DNA of 64,000 nucleotides from Blastomyces gilchristii SLH14081 (GCF_000003855.2 NW_003101634.1:66771-130770), one strand, 5' to 3'; counted from the first letter of the stretch, positions 1 to 12,074 are shown. Program-made: numbers and translations. The notes: a model not told the origin generated them from the letters alone.

Positions 1-1249
1 TGTATGGCGTTTTTGAGGAAGGCTCTGTGTATTACATATCGAGCCCATGTCGTGTTCAAATAGCCAAAAAAGCGTTCAACAACCTCAACAACGAATATGA
101 GCTTACTTTCGAGAAGGATACGGTCGTTGAAAAGGTCAGTCACACGTCATTCTCTGAATCGCTAAAACGGAAATAGATTTCTAACGAACATGAATTCAGG
201 CTGAAGAGCAAAATGATGTTCCTCAAATTCGATTCAACTTCACCAATATTGCTAATTTGCAATCAGTAGAAGCAGGCACCACAATCGACGTGATTGGTGT
301 GTTGAAAGACGTTGGAGAAACCTCTCAAATCCTATCTAAGACAACCAGCAAGCCTTACGACAAACGTGATCTTACGTTAGTTGACAACACGGGATATTCT
401 GTTCGACTTACAGTGTGGGGAAATACCGCCAAGGAGTTTGATTCTGTACCGGAATCTGTGGTTGCTTTCAAGGGCGTGAAAGTCTCTGATTATAATGGGA
501 GATCTCTTAGTCTGTTGAGTTCGGGGTCCATGACAGTCGATCCCGATATTGAAGACGCTCATAAATTAAAGGGCTGGTATGATGCTCAAGGAAGGTCAGA
601 AACTTTTGCGTCTCATGACTCCATGAGCAACGCTGCAGGATTTGGTGACAGGGCTAGCTCGTTCAAAACCATTGTTCAGGTCCACGAAGGTAATTTGGGA
701 ATGTCTGAGAAGCCAGATTATTTCTCTGTGAAAGCCACTGTGGTTTATATCAAGCAAGACTCCATGGCTTATCCTGCTTGTCTCACCGACAAATGCAACA
801 AAAAAGTTCTTCAGGATGATAACGGGCAGTGGCGATGCGAGCGATGCGACCAATCGTTCCCTCATCCAGAGCATCGCTATATACTGTCCGTGAACGTGTG
901 TGATCATACTGGCGCCATGTGGCTCAGTTGCTTCGACGAAGTGGGGAAATTGATTTTAGGAACTTCTGCAAATGAACTCATGGAGCTCAAGGAAAATGAT
1001 GAGCGGGCGTACGAAGAGCTTGTCCAGAAGGCCAACTGTCGTGCTTGGAATTTTAAATGCAGAGCCAAAATGGATAACTTCCAGGACCAGCAACGGTATG
1101 TTACCTATTACTCTCCCTACATTTGTGTACGTACTGTTGCTAATACACTTATTAGTGTCCGATACCAAGTATTGTCTGTCAGCGCTATCGATTACAGTGC
1201 GGAATCGGCTCGCCTTGCAGAGATGATCAAGGCTTACGAGATCAGCTAG
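1..1249 (+). CDS. RFA1: Replication protein A large subunit (RPA1), 3' part
   Basis: This is the large subunit of the heterotrimeric single-strand DNA-binding complex RPA, used in nuclear replication, repair and recombination. The 5' end lies outside the window. Exons are read as 1-134, 200-1095 and 1156-1249, giving a continuous frame to the TAG at 1247. The first bases encode the end of an OB fold (YGVFEEGSVYYISSP), followed by a second OB fold (VEAGTTIDVIGVLKDVGETS) and the C-terminal OB fold, which carries a zinc ribbon with Cys-x4-Cys (CLTDKC) and Cys-x2-Cys (CERC). Intron 1096-1155 is 60 bp and has no in-frame stop, so a naive translation runs through it. Splicing it out restores the family-like join QQR-VRYQV. 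Identity is secure from domain order and motifs. Confidence 0.93.
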
Positions 1250-1710
1250 AGAGAGGAGCGGAAGGCACAAGGGCTGAGGTGATATTTATCACGTTGCACA
1301 TTGCGCTGTACATGTTTCTTATTCATCCTGTATTATCCACGACATGATAGCGAAATGACACATACATTGATCTAGCATTGTAAACCCCATTGTAGAACTT
1401 GTACAGATAGCCATTCTCGTTTATAAGCCGAAATACTCGATCCGCAACTCCCGAGAAAGGCTTGGTGGCGGATCAATCCTTTCCCCGGAAAGGACATGTT
1501 TGGGGAGGTTTTGCTGCTTAATAATGGTGATTGTTCAGCCGACCCGCCGAGCAAGGATCTATGTTGGCTTACGCAGCATATATCTGACAACTATGTTGTC
1601 CGCTAAAGCAAGACAAAAGCAACCTTTGTTTGTCCATCTCGATTCATTCAAATTCTGGGAAACTAGGCTGCCGTTATACTTGAGTGGAACTGACATCCAA
1701 CATATCAACA
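1250..1710. other. Intergenic region
   Basis: This gap lies between the RFA1 stop and the start of the quinone oxidoreductase gene, which run in the same direction. It should hold the RFA1 3' end and the promoter of the next gene. Short open frames exist on both strands but none has recognisable protein content. I see no repeat or RNA gene. Confidence 0.6.
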
Positions 1711-2932
1711 ATGACTGCAAACATGCGTGCAATTGGTTCGTTGCCCCAGGACTACATATGATTTATATCTTATTAACATGAAACTGTCAGATATCAAGGA
1801 AGGCAAGGGCCCCGCGGCCAACCTTTTTGTGACTACGCTCCCGAAGCCACTGCCGTCTGCAGGAGAGGCGCTTGTGAAAATCAAAGCGTTTGGCTTGAAC
1901 AGGATGGATCTGTTACAGAGAGAAGGATTGTATCCGCTACCCCCTCAAGCACCTAAGACATTGGGTGTAGAGTTCTCTGGCGTCATTGAATCCTTGGGTG
2001 ATGGAGACTGTCTCGACTTCAAAGTTGGTGATGAGGTATTTGGGTTGGCTTATGGAGGTATGTTGTATATCACCCTGGTTCCGCTCTCTTTAATCGCCCT
2101 TCTCAATTTCTCACATATGGGTTTTTGTGACCAAAAGGGGCGTATGCGGAATATATCTCATCTTCCGTGCAAACACTGCTTCACAAGCCCGCAGAAGTCT
2201 CCTGGGTGGAAGCAGCGGGAATACCAGAGGTAACGAATCTCTCAACCGCCCCACAGATATGTTATGTCGCATACTAATTACCCTCAAACTACAATCTTAC
2301 AGACATGGTTCACAGCAGCCCAGGCTATGTATTTAGTAGGTGAATTTAAGCCAGGCAAATCAATTCTTTGGCATGCAGGCGCATCAGCTGTTTCCATCTC
2401 TGGCATCCAGCTCTCGAAAGCGGACAACGCGAGCAATATTTACGTTACGGCCAGCTCGCAGGAGAAAATCGACTTCTGTGTCAAGAATCTCGGGGCCACG
2501 GCCGGGTTTAATTATAAGACCCAGGACTGGGCTGCCGAGCTGACCAAGGCTACGAATGGCCGCGGAGTCGATGTGATCATTGACTTCGTCGGTGCAAGTT
2601 ACTTTCAAGGAAATCTTGACGCGGCCGCGAAGGACGGCCGCATTGTCAACCTCGGCTTCTTAGGTGGCATCAAGCTGCCCGCTGGTGTTGATATCAGTCC
2701 AATTCTGAGGAAGAGGTTGAGGTACGAAGGCAGCTCTTTGCGGAGTAGGGATACTGTGTATCAGAGAAAGCTTCGGGACCTGGTGCTGGATGCAATGCCT
2801 AAATTCAAAGACGGGACATTCAAAGTATATGTTGAGAAAGTCTTCCCGTTCGAGAATGTCATAGATGCCCATGTGCTCATGGAAAGTAACCAGACCAAAG
2901 GAAAAATCATCTGCACCATTGGAGAAGTCTGA
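1711..2932 (+). CDS. NAD(P)H:quinone oxidoreductase (zeta-crystallin / PIG3-like MDR family)
   Basis: A medium-chain dehydrogenase/reductase without structural zinc, of the quinone oxidoreductase branch, which reduces quinones with NADPH in the cytosol or mitochondria. Exons are 1711-1735, 1791-2057, 2138-2229 and 2303-2932, with the stop TGA at 2930. The spliced N-terminus reads MTANMRAIDIKEGKG; a second ATG at 1723 would give MRAIDIKEGKG, which is closer to the usual family start. The GroES-like half has GLNRMDLLQREGLYP and LGVEFSGVIESLG. The Rossmann half has HAGASAVSISGIQLSKA at the nucleotide-binding turn, then RGVDVIIDFVGA. Length (about 337 residues) fits the family. The substrate cannot be told from sequence. 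Confidence 0.85.
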
Positions 2933-3404
2933 TGGTAGAAGATAGATAGGCCTGTGAAAGGCTTTTTTGAGAGCGAGTATGATTAATGGATGATATAGAG
3001 GCATTTTACTTTGAATTTCTCGGTTTTGTTTTATGTTTTCGCTTTCCATATGCTAAATATGGTCACTATGGTAGAAGAAATAAATGTTTTTAGACAAATA
3101 CTGACAATGTATATCCATGGATGTGAACTAGTCATTGTATCATATGCCAAGCTATAGGCGGTGAAGAATCGTGGCAGAATTTATCGCAAAATTCACGTTC
3201 TTTTATATAAATTGGGGAATCGGCCAGATATTTCATCTTTATCGCATTCCACGAGCACTACATCGCCTAGGGTCGACATTTTCACCATCAGCAGTACCAA
3301 TTCCGGTTTCCAGTCTACCGTAAGGTAGGTATTTGGCTATTTTCAACGTGCACAACATTGAATTGATTCCATTGTAACCGATTAATCTCCAGCTGACAGA
3401 AAAT
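2933..3404. other. Intergenic region
   Basis: Between the oxidoreductase stop and the DBP3 start, both on the plus strand. AT-moderate sequence with a short TATA-like run (tatataaa near 3,205). No open frame with recognisable content and no RNA gene is visible. Confidence 0.55.
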
Positions 3405-4989
3405 ATGGCTAAACGGAGTCGGAATACGGAATCTAATTCAGAGCATGCTTCTCGACCAAAAAAAAGATCCAAGGAAGATGCTAAGCCTAAGCAACCTTCC
3501 TACGTCCAATCTACCGATCTGGAAGCGCTGCCTCAGTCCGAGATTGACGACTTCCTCAAGTCCAATACCATCCAGATTTCGGATCCCTCAGTCAGTGAGA
3601 ATGAGACATTACGTCCTATCACTGCGTTCTCCTACCTACCTTCGGATTCCAACCAGCTGTATGGCCCTCTAGAGAACTTCTCGAAACCGACTCCAATTCA
3701 ATCCGTCACATGGCCATTTTTATTCGCAGGCAGAGATGTCATCGGTGTCGCTGAAACAGGAAGTGGGAAAACATTGGCTTTCGGCGTCCCTTGCATTCGA
3801 AAAGTGTTGGCAATCAATGCTTCTCGCTCGTCATCTCGAATTTCTGCTGTCATCATTACCCCTACAAGAGAGCTGGCTATGCAAATTTACGATCAGCTAG
3901 TCAAGTTCACCCCAAAAGGCGTTGGCCTCGCATGCATATACGGAGGCGCTTCGAAGGACGATCAGCGCCGTGCACTGAAGAAAGCATCTGTTGTTGTCGC
4001 AACACCGGGGAGGTTAAAGGATTTGCACAGCGACCAGTCCCTAGACTTGCAAAAAGTGAAGTACCTTGTACTAGACGAAGCCGACAGGATGTTGGATAAA
4101 GGCTTCGAGCAAGACATCAAAGATATCGTGGGCGCCATGCCTTCGTCAAGAAAACGCCAGACGGTCATGTTTACCGCAACTTGGCCTATGTCTGTACGGA
4201 AACTTGCGGCTACCTTTATGAAAGATCCAGTGACTGTTACGATTGGAGGCGATCTCTCTTCCGACATCCGTGCCAACACGAGGATCAAGCAGATTGTGGA
4301 AGTCGTGAAACCAGAGGACAAGGAGTATAGGCTTTTGTCGTTATTAAACCAATACCAACGGGGCAAAAATGCTATGGATAAAGTATTGGTATTCTGTCTT
4401 TACAAGAAGGAGGCAACGCGCATTGAACGGTTTATCCGCTCCAAAGGTTTCAAGGTTGCTGGTATTCACGGTGACATGAACCAGACGGAACGCTTTAAGA
4501 GTCTGGATGCATTTAAATCCGGTTCCGTACCTCTTCTGGTTGCGACGGATGTTGCTGCCCGTGGGCTAGACATTCCAGCTGTCAAACTGGTCCTAAATGT
4601 CACATTTCCCTTAACAGTTGAAGACTACGTCCATCGAATCGGAAGGTAAGATCACCACCGTGTACTGAATAATAGTGATATTGAGGTAACTAACCGGTAT
4701 ACTAGAACGGGTCGGGCAGGTTCGGATGGATTGGCCATTACGATGTTCACCGAGAACGACAAAGGACTCTCTGGCGGGTGAGTTTGGGATATCCGTTGTC
4801 ATTGTTGCGGACGTAAAGCTGACATCACATAGACTGGTTAATATCCTGAAGGGAGCTAAACAAGATGTACCCGAAGCGCTCTTGAAATTCGGCACCACTG
4901 TGAAAAAGAAGCAGCACGATTCTTATGGCGCCTTTTTCAAGGAGGCTGACACGACGAAAACGGCGACCAAAATCAAGTTTGACGATTAG
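3405..4989 (+). CDS. DBP3: ATP-dependent DEAD-box RNA helicase Dbp3
   Basis: A nucleolar DEAD-box helicase of the Dbp3 type, which helps pre-rRNA processing for the 60S ribosomal subunit. Exons are 3405-4645, 4706-4777 and 4833-4989 (489 aa). Visible motifs in order are: a basic N-terminus ([11 protein letters not shown]) as in nucleolar helicases; the Q motif region FSKPTPIQS; motif I AETGSGKT; Ia PTRELA; II DEAD in [14 protein letters not shown] in FTATWP; the C-terminal helicase lobe with [10 protein letters not shown]; and motif VI HRIGRTGRAG, which spans the first intron. The conserved stretch [10 protein letters not shown] near residue 40 and the short C-terminal tail favour Dbp3 over Dbp2. 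Its stop codon lies only 21 bp from the stop of RFT1 on the opposite strand, so the two 3' UTRs almost certainly overlap. Confidence 0.88.
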
Positions 4990-5010
4990 ATGTATCATTT
5001 GGGTTCTCAT

Positions 5011-6818
5011 TTATGCTGCTTTGGATTTGCGATACTGTTCAAAGAGATACCTCCTCTCTAGAAATAGACTATTTTTTTTAATTCGTTAGTTAAAGGAGAA
5101 AATATATATATATATCGGAAAAGCCAAAGTGTTAATATGAAACTTACATTGAAACCGCGAACATGCCTCCAACAACGAGTATTCTGATGATTTCCCAAAG
5201 CTTAGATTCAGCGCCGGATCGCAGGCCCCACATAACAGCGTAAGCTAAACCACCAACCACAGCAGATTCCGAGTTTGGCAATGCTTCCGTTATTCTAAAA
5301 GCAACTTTGCGATCTCGGAAGTATCTTTTGATGAACCAGGAACTCCAAACAATGCGAAGAGTCAAGTTCATGAGGTTTGCCCATATGATCCCGCTAGCAC
5401 CCAATTTTCCTATTCTCAAAAACAAATAGGCTGCAGTAATGAATCCAGCAGAGCAAGCTCCCATCCAGCCAGCTTGTTGTCGTAGCTCCGAGTGTGTTGC
5501 CGTTGAGGCGACGAAGGCCTCGGTGATGCCGTTGAATGCTAGCAGCGGAATGTAGTAACAGTAGTTCGAGAGGATGCTTTGGATGCCAGGGGGTGACCAC
5601 TGAGAGCCTATTAGGAGCTTGAGTAACTCTGGGACTATGGTTGGACCTAAAGCGCAGATCATGATCGAAAATATACCGTAAGCGTGGAGGATACCACAGA
5701 GGTATGTCTTGCCCAGTTTCAGGCTCTCCTTAGTTGTCGGTTCCGACTTGTTGATGGCGAGAAGCTTTCCAAATAAATTCCGGGAGCTTTCCTCGATAGG
5801 CTGGAAAATAATCCTTGCAACAAGACTTCCATAGTTGGAGGCCAGTGCATACAGGCCTTGCTCTTCAAGGGTGGAAAACGTAGCAAGCGCCATTGAGTCA
5901 CCTTGGGTGAGGATGTGCTTCACCACGGACTGGGCATAGATATTGATACTGAGGGATAGTAGCGGGATAGAGAACATATTCAAAAAATAATCGGATTTTT
6001 CTCTAATAAGTCGTTAGGCTCCTGTAGCTGCTTTCAACGAAGGGGGGGACTAACCGGCAGCGGATGGGAAGAGGAAATACCGAGAAGCCACCTCGGTTTG
6101 AATATGAGCTAACTGTAAGGAAATAGGCAACAAGAAGAGTAAACGCATAAGCTGTTTGGCCTACAGCAAAGGGTAAAACGCCTAGGTCCCTTCCGGTATG
6201 AGCTGCCCATATACTGGTCCCGCATGTTGTCGAAGCTTTCATAACGGCAGCTGTTGTTTCAACCAATGCCCTTGTTTTATACAGCATCCGATGTTGGACT
6301 ACAGCAAAACACGGTTCTGTCAAGAGCTCCAAGAAGCATGCAAAGCCTGTCACTTTGAGACTGCTTTCGAAGAATGGTATATCGAGAACATCTTGGTGGG
6401 CATATCGAGCATAAAATAGGCCCAGAATATAAATCAGAGGACCACCTAGTGCAACCACCAGATAAGAAAGGTTTACGACAGCCTGAATATCTTCCTGATA
6501 ACTGTATGATTTGGATTCTCCTGGCTTCTCAGTATGAGCTTTTTCCGTAGCGCTCATAGGGCTCGATCGTTGAGAGTTGGAAGGTTGTCGTTGGAGGGCA
6601 ACTCTAAGGCTTTCACGAGAGAAGTAGAGCGTGGTGACAGTATAGAGTTCTAACTGAGTAGTGACTCCTAATATCTCTGGGGATAGATACCGTAGGAGGA
6701 GTTGGTTTGCCAGAAATGTTAAAGCTCGAGAAACAACCTGGATCAATATCAAGTATGTAGTACCATGGGCTCCAGATTCGTTCACCAGGGACTTGGTTGA
6801 TCCATTGAGGCCCATCAT
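5011..6818 (-). CDS. RFT1: Rft1, lipid-linked oligosaccharide protein of the ER
   Basis: A polytopic ER membrane protein of the MOP/Rft1 family, needed in N-glycosylation around the step where the Man5GlcNAc2-dolichol precursor reaches the ER lumen. Whether it is the flippase itself is disputed in the literature. Exons on the minus strand are 6818-6055, 6002-5148 and 5068-5011 (558 aa). The N-terminus has GTTYLILIQVVSRALTFLAN, then RYLSPEILG, typical of the family. The middle has RIIFQPIEESSRNLF, the most conserved Rft1 block. The last small exon encodes ERRYLFEQYRKSKAA and would be missed without the 79-bp intron. Many hydrophobic segments fit about a dozen membrane passes. The next gene upstream on the same strand, OST3, acts in the same pathway. 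Confidence 0.9.
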
Positions 6819-7258
6819 TACAGATTTCGAGAATGGGATGGGTTCCGGATCTAGTCAATTAACGCAGGGAGAACTTCATGCATCGCGATAGGGTGTTAAA
6901 ACATTGTAGAGTTCCACATTTTCTTTTGTAGTTCTTTGGGTTGCGTTAACCTTGGAATATTGGAGGTCACATGATTAAGTTAGGTTGATGGCATAGATTT
7001 TAAGCGGAGCTCCTATACCATCGATTATGTAGAAGAAGCAAATGTTTGAGTGTATATAAATAGTATACATAGAATTACTACATAAACAACGTCGCGAACT
7101 ACCCATCTTGGCCAGCAGTTGGGCTGTGTCTGTATCATCTAACGCCATTGAATTTGAAGTAAGGAATTTAGCAGTAGCCGGGACAAATTAGTTTGCAAAC
7201 CCGCCCCTGAAATTCTACTTATCACCATCTATTGGTTCCTCAAACCATTACCTCTCCG
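6819..7258. other. Intergenic region
   Basis: Lies between the RFT1 start and the OST3 stop; both genes are on the minus strand, so this is the RFT1 promoter plus the OST3 3' UTR. No gene or repeat is recognised in it. Confidence 0.55.
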
Positions 7259-8450
7259 TTAAAAGGGAGGGAGGAAAAATGGATAGCCCCCATTTTTGAT
7301 ACGGAACACGCTCAGGAGGAAGCTATACATAACAAAGATAACAGCACCCCAAACAATTACGTTGACTTTCTGTGATTTAGGATCCGCAATTCGAGGAGTC
7401 TTCATCGCAAGAACGATCGTGGCGAATGAGAGAGTAGCATCTGCACATTATCAAATATTAGAAAAGCAATTGAGAAGGAGAATGTGTCTGGGATGCTGGA
7501 CAACGTATTGGCCGGGGAAACATACACATAGCCGCAACGATTTGAGTTTCCAGACCAAATTGAGACGAAAAGCCACCGGCAAAATAGTTGATACCACCCT
7601 TTCCATCCCCTGACACATATGGCACTTTTCTTATATGGTTGAACATATGTCCACTGGTGAAAAGGAGAACCGCAATCAGGCTAACAGCAGCCCACAGGTT
7701 TCTATTTTGGATAATGGGTAGGATAAATCGGGACGACACCGTAAAGAGGGTTATAGCACCAAGCAGTAATGTTGTTATTGTTACGATTCGCGCATAGTTT
7801 ATTGGACGGACAACAGGTGGTCTATGGCCTTCTGGCAGGTATCGGCTCATCCAGTCCGATATCTGGTCTGCGGATAGAGGCCTTGTAAATAATTAGCAAT
7901 GGGCTTCAAAATAAAGCGGGAATGTATATTGTTACCCATTGAAATCATATCGGATAGGGGATGCATCTGCTTTCGCCCCGGAGCCAACAGTAGGAGGAAA
8001 GAACATCAAGACCGGGGCGCTTTGAAGCAAAAGCTGTCAATGCAAATCGGGTCAGTTATTGGAAGACTGTAGATAGTGTAATATCCTGGATATCCCACTA
8101 ACCTTCTGGAAAGTATTTTTCCCCCTAGAGAAATCCAAAGTACCGAAAAGTAATCTAGGTGTGTCCTCCCGGGCCCCTTTGGTCCAGCTCCGGGCCAGGA
8201 GGTCCCATTCAGGCTGAACTTCGCGGCAAAGCTGGCACCCATATCTCGCATCTCCAGCGGTAAGGATTATCGCAACATGGTAATCGCGTGGACTCGATGT
8301 CAAGTCGCTATAAGTCGAATCATCAAGTGGAATTGGCGTACTTGATTTTGCCAGAGCTTGGTACGTCTTGTATTTGTCCACAGTAGATTTGGCAGCAGAC
8401 AACGAGATTATTAGGCAAATTAATGCCGTAAATATAGATAGAGTCCTCAT
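7259..8450 (-). CDS. OST3: Oligosaccharyltransferase subunit Ost3/Ost6
   Basis: The thioredoxin-like subunit of the ER oligosaccharyltransferase, which holds nascent chains through mixed disulphides while the catalytic subunit glycosylates them. Exons on the minus strand are 8450-8103, 8033-7936, 7881-7526 and 7440-7259 (327 aa). The protein begins with a signal peptide (MRTLSIFTALICLIISLSAA). A lumenal thioredoxin fold carries the CxxC motif as CQLC near residue 77, and APVLMFFPP follows. Four hydrophobic segments in the C-terminal half include SGHMFNHIRKVPY, a conserved loop of the family. Ost3 and Ost6 are paralogues in yeast; filamentous fungi usually have one gene, so the symbol is used loosely. 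Confidence 0.88.
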
Positions 8451-8768
8451 GGCTAATCCTTTCCCCCTCAAATAAAGAAAGGAGATGAGACAGTTGTTCG
8501 CAAGCCTTGAAGCTAGGAGTGGTAAGATTGCATTGGCATGTGGCCACTGTGTACTCTCCGCGATGCTGGGGCAGTTCAACTGTCGGCGGATTTAGCGTGT
8601 TCTGATTTGCATGCCAAGAGTTAACGCTAAATAAAGCAGCGCAAGTTCCAACCAAAGCATCAACAGAACTTAGCGAGGTCGACTTTTCTACTTCCTACAG
8701 CAATCCCTCCCATTTTGTTCCACTGCTACTCAAATATAAAAATAACTAGGTAAAATAGTACAATACCA
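8451..8768. promoter_or_regulatory. Divergent intergenic region between OST3 and the coiled-coil gene
   Basis: About 320 bp between two divergent start codons, so it should hold both promoters. I see no clear TATA or CCAAT box that decides between strands. Confidence 0.4.
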
Positions 8769-10350
8769 ATGGCTCCGCGAAAGCAAAGGAATTTGGCTGT
8801 TCTACATGAGGTGGGCCCACCGCGCTCTATTTCTGCTTGCTTCCTCCTGCTCACAATAACATGTGTTAGCCGCTTCCTTCAACCAGTGCGCGTCTTGAGA
8901 CAGAATATGAAAAAGCTCTCTGTCAGACCAAATTAATTATCGGCGAAGAAAAGAATCGGGTCCTACGCGTTCATGCCTTACTTGCGGATCATGATAAAGA
9001 TGATCTATGTTCCGAAGTTGAAGATACCAAATCGCACCTAGCACGAGCAGAGAAGATTGGTTCAGAAGCACAGGAGCAGTTGAAGCAAGCACAGAATGAT
9101 ATCGACCACTTACGAAATTCGCTTCGGGCCCACTTACGGGAAATTGACGATTTAAAGGCAAGCATTTCAGGTGTACAGGTATAAGATGAATACTAATATA
9201 ACCACAGTCAAACATAAGCGAATTACAAGTGACAGTAGCCGACTCGAGTAAGCTGCTGGCAGAAAAACGAGCCATGACGCGAGAAATATCCAATTTGAAA
9301 CACGAAATTGAGCACCTGAGATCACAAAACTCGTCTCACCAGGCTTTGATGTCTGAGAAGCTGTCGCTAGAACGCCAGCTACGCTCGCTAGAAGTCGAGC
9401 TTCAAAACGAGAAAAATGCGTTAGAAAAGGCACGGCTGAAGTGTCTGGAACAAAGTGAGATGGACAGCAAGATTATCAGCGAATTGGGGGAGTTTAATAA
9501 GGAACTTGCAAGAGAGCGGCGTGAACGGGAAAAAATTGAAAATGACATGAAAACTGAAGCGCTCGAGTGGGCGCGCCATCGATCGGTTCTCGAAAACAAG
9601 CTGGCTACGCTTCGAAATAAGTTACGGCAGTCAAAGGATAACAGCGACTTAGACCACCCTACAATATTGGATGATGTTGGACAGGAAGACCAGAGACGGA
9701 AGAGAAGCACTTCTAGGTTTGAGACGGAGATAACGATAGCCACACCAGGCGCAGCTGCAGCTCCCCGGAGAATCAGCAGGGTGCCCACTGTGCCCGGCGA
9801 AAAATCAACGTTCTCCACAACGCCATTCCTAAATCGAACCAGTACAACGGCAGAATCTTCAGACGAGTCCGAGACTAATTCAGATGCAGAGGAAGTCCGT
9901 AGGCGAACCAAAAGGATTAAAGAGGATGCTGAACATGACCGTCCAAAGCCTCGCAAACCCTCTAGCTCAAAAGCTACAAAACCGACGAAGCAGAGACGTC
10001 CGGCAAAATCGCAAGATGTATCCGTCATGGTGAATTCCGACGATGACCACGAAGTTATGCAATCCACAAAACCACAACATGAGTCATCAACGTCGACGAC
10101 AAATAAGAATGCGGGAATCAAGCGGAGACTTCTTCCTAGGAAGCCAGAAGGCACGCTGTTTGATGATGATGAAGACGGCTTTGGGGATCCCAATAAGGAT
10201 AGAAGACGGATACCATCTGGATTTCGAGCTCTCGGGGGAGGTCAGTTCGGGCTAGGTGCGCCGAGTCGACGACTTGGTGGCGGTCGAGGATTAGAGGCGT
10301 ATGCAGATATCTCTCCTTTGCGACGGGATATTCGAGCTGCGAGAGATTAG
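8769..10350 (+). CDS. Coiled-coil protein of unknown function
   Basis: Not recognised with confidence. Exon 1 is 8769-8810 (MAPRKQRNLAVLHE), exon 2 starts at 8870 and the last exon runs from 9208 to the TAG at 10,348. The end of exon 2 is uncertain: a GT donor at 9179 would give a 29-bp intron, which is too short for normal splicing, whereas a GC donor at 9158 gives a 50-bp GC-AG intron and joins IDDLK to SNISELQ in good heptad phase. Length is about 490 aa. Residues from about 20 to 300 form a long charged coiled coil (EYEKAL, NLKHEIEHLRSQ, ENKLATLRNKL). The C-terminal part is disordered, with acidic serine stretches, basic clusters and glycine-rich GGGQFGLGAPSRRLGGG. A structural role, for example at the spindle or cytoskeleton, is possible but not shown. 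Confidence 0.7.
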
Positions 10351-10685
10351 ATAGTTCGCTCCCCTATAGAAATACCTACTTCTTTATTCTTAACGTTTTA
10401 TGTACCTCTTGGGAAAAGCAAGGTCAACCGATCTTAGCGATCTTTTATGCGGTGTCCAATGTACTCCATTCTAGAGAAATAATAGCTACCTGCGGGTTCT
10501 GTTGAAAATTTAATATCATGGTCATGCCCCTTGTTGAGCTTGCGGCTGCGCAACGGCTATAGCCACGTGATAAAATTTAGTGTGGTCTTTTTTCTTCTCT
10601 CAAATATTCATTCCCATGAGGGAAAAGAAACAATTTTCAATATTATTGCAACTCAAAAATTCACACTCGGTTTACCTAATCCCAT
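10351..10685. other. Intergenic region
   Basis: Between the coiled-coil gene and MRM2, both plus strand. It contains a short pyrimidine-rich run upstream of MRM2. No gene, RNA or repeat is recognised. Confidence 0.5.
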
Positions 10686-11973
10686 ATGAAACTCCTCAAT
10701 CTCCGTCTTTCCTCCCATGTGTGGCTACCAACGGGTAAAAGTTGCAGCTGGGAATCGCGGGTAGTGATTGAGATATCGAAAAGATATTCCTCGTCGTCTA
10801 AGCGATGGCAAGCTCGGCAAGCAAAGGACAAATACTCGAGAGAAGCAGCAGTGAAAGGATTGAAAAGCCGTGCAGCATTTAAACTAATACAGGTGCCATC
10901 CCTTCGACGCCAGCGTTTGTGCTGCCCTGGGCTGACGACTAGCTTCGACAGATTAATGAAAAACATAAAATATTTAAACCCGGTCAAAGTGTAGTAGATT
11001 TGGTATGGATGAATTTACTACTTCCAACAGCTTCTCTTGGATATATAGCTGACTATACAAGGGTTATGCCCCCGGATCTTGGTCACAGGTCCGAATGCCC
11101 GCGTGCCTTGTCCCTTCTTCCCTCTAGGGTTCTAATCATTGTCTTCCAGGTCGCCGTGGACCTCACGCAGCCCAACGGCCGTGTAGTCGGAGTGGATATA
11201 ATTCCTGCTCAACCTCCGAAAGGTGTCTCAACAATCCAAGGAAACTTCCTTTCTCCGCAGATACAAGCTTACGTCCAAGAATTCCTACGAAACCCTAATC
11301 GTGGAAGAGCACAGTCTCTCAACCACTTCGACGACGCCGATCCACGTTCGCAACCACAGGCCGATAGCGAAGTGGAAGAAACTGAAGGTTACATTGATAG
11401 GGAACGGAGTGCTAGCTTGCATATTGCCCAGGTAGACGGTGGCAATGAAGATATCCCCGATATTGCTGTCGCGGATAAGACGGTTGATGTGGTTCTAAGC
11501 GACATGTCTGCCCCCTGGGATCAAACAACTGGTTTCTGGAAGAAAAGCCTTAGTGACCCCTATCACAGGATGATGAACACGAGCGGAATGAGCTTTCGAG
11601 ATCATGCCGGAAGCATGGTATGATTGATACACGTCTCTCGCCGTCTTTACTTTATCTGTGTCACTAATGAGGAGGATAGGACCTTTGCAGGGCGGCGCTG
11701 GAGTTTAGTTTCAACGTCTTGAAAACGGGAGGTCATTTCGTTTGCAAGTTTTATCAAGGTGCTGAAGATAAAGCACTGGAAAGGCAATTGAAAGAACTAT
11801 TCCAGAACGTCCATCGGGAAAAGCCAGAATCTTCTCGTAGCGTACGTTGGGAAGCCCGCTAATCTTGATATCTCACTAATTAAATTTTCTGCCAGGAATC
11901 GAAAGAAGCATACTTTATCGGTTTAAGACGGAAACATAATGCCTCCAGAGGTGCCGTTCTGTCGGACCAATAG
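10686..11973 (+). CDS. MRM2: Mitochondrial 21S rRNA 2'-O-ribose methyltransferase (FtsJ/RrmJ family)
   Basis: An FtsJ-family SAM-dependent methyltransferase. In yeast Mrm2 methylates a uridine of the large mitochondrial rRNA. Six exons are read: 10686-10892, 10952-11002, 11062-11088, 11150-11617, 11680-11841 and 11896-11973 (330 aa). Exon 3 is only 27 bp and encodes GYAPGSWSQ, the SAM-binding core. A basic, Arg/Ser-rich N-terminus fits a mitochondrial presequence. The catalytic K-D-K-E set can be assigned to Lys in SRAAFK, Asp in LSDMSAPWD, Lys in GGHFVCKFYQG, and Glu in ESKEAY. Between the SAM core and the catalytic Asp there is an acidic insert (residues about 135-190). The gene converges on ATG7 with about 100 bp between stop codons. 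Confidence 0.9.
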
Positions 11974-12074
11974 TTCATACCGCCGCTCAAGCTGTAACGG
12001 AGCCGTTTACGATATACCGTCTGCAACTGGAAATGGGCATGGAAAGAATGTGCGTTGGTCATTTATTCTATGTC

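Noticed and set aside
9402..10193. 263-codon minus-strand open frame opposite the coiled-coil gene
   Set aside because: It is a Ser/Phe-rich mirror of the charged coiled-coil coding strand; the plus strand has introns, a start and heptads that explain the sequence.
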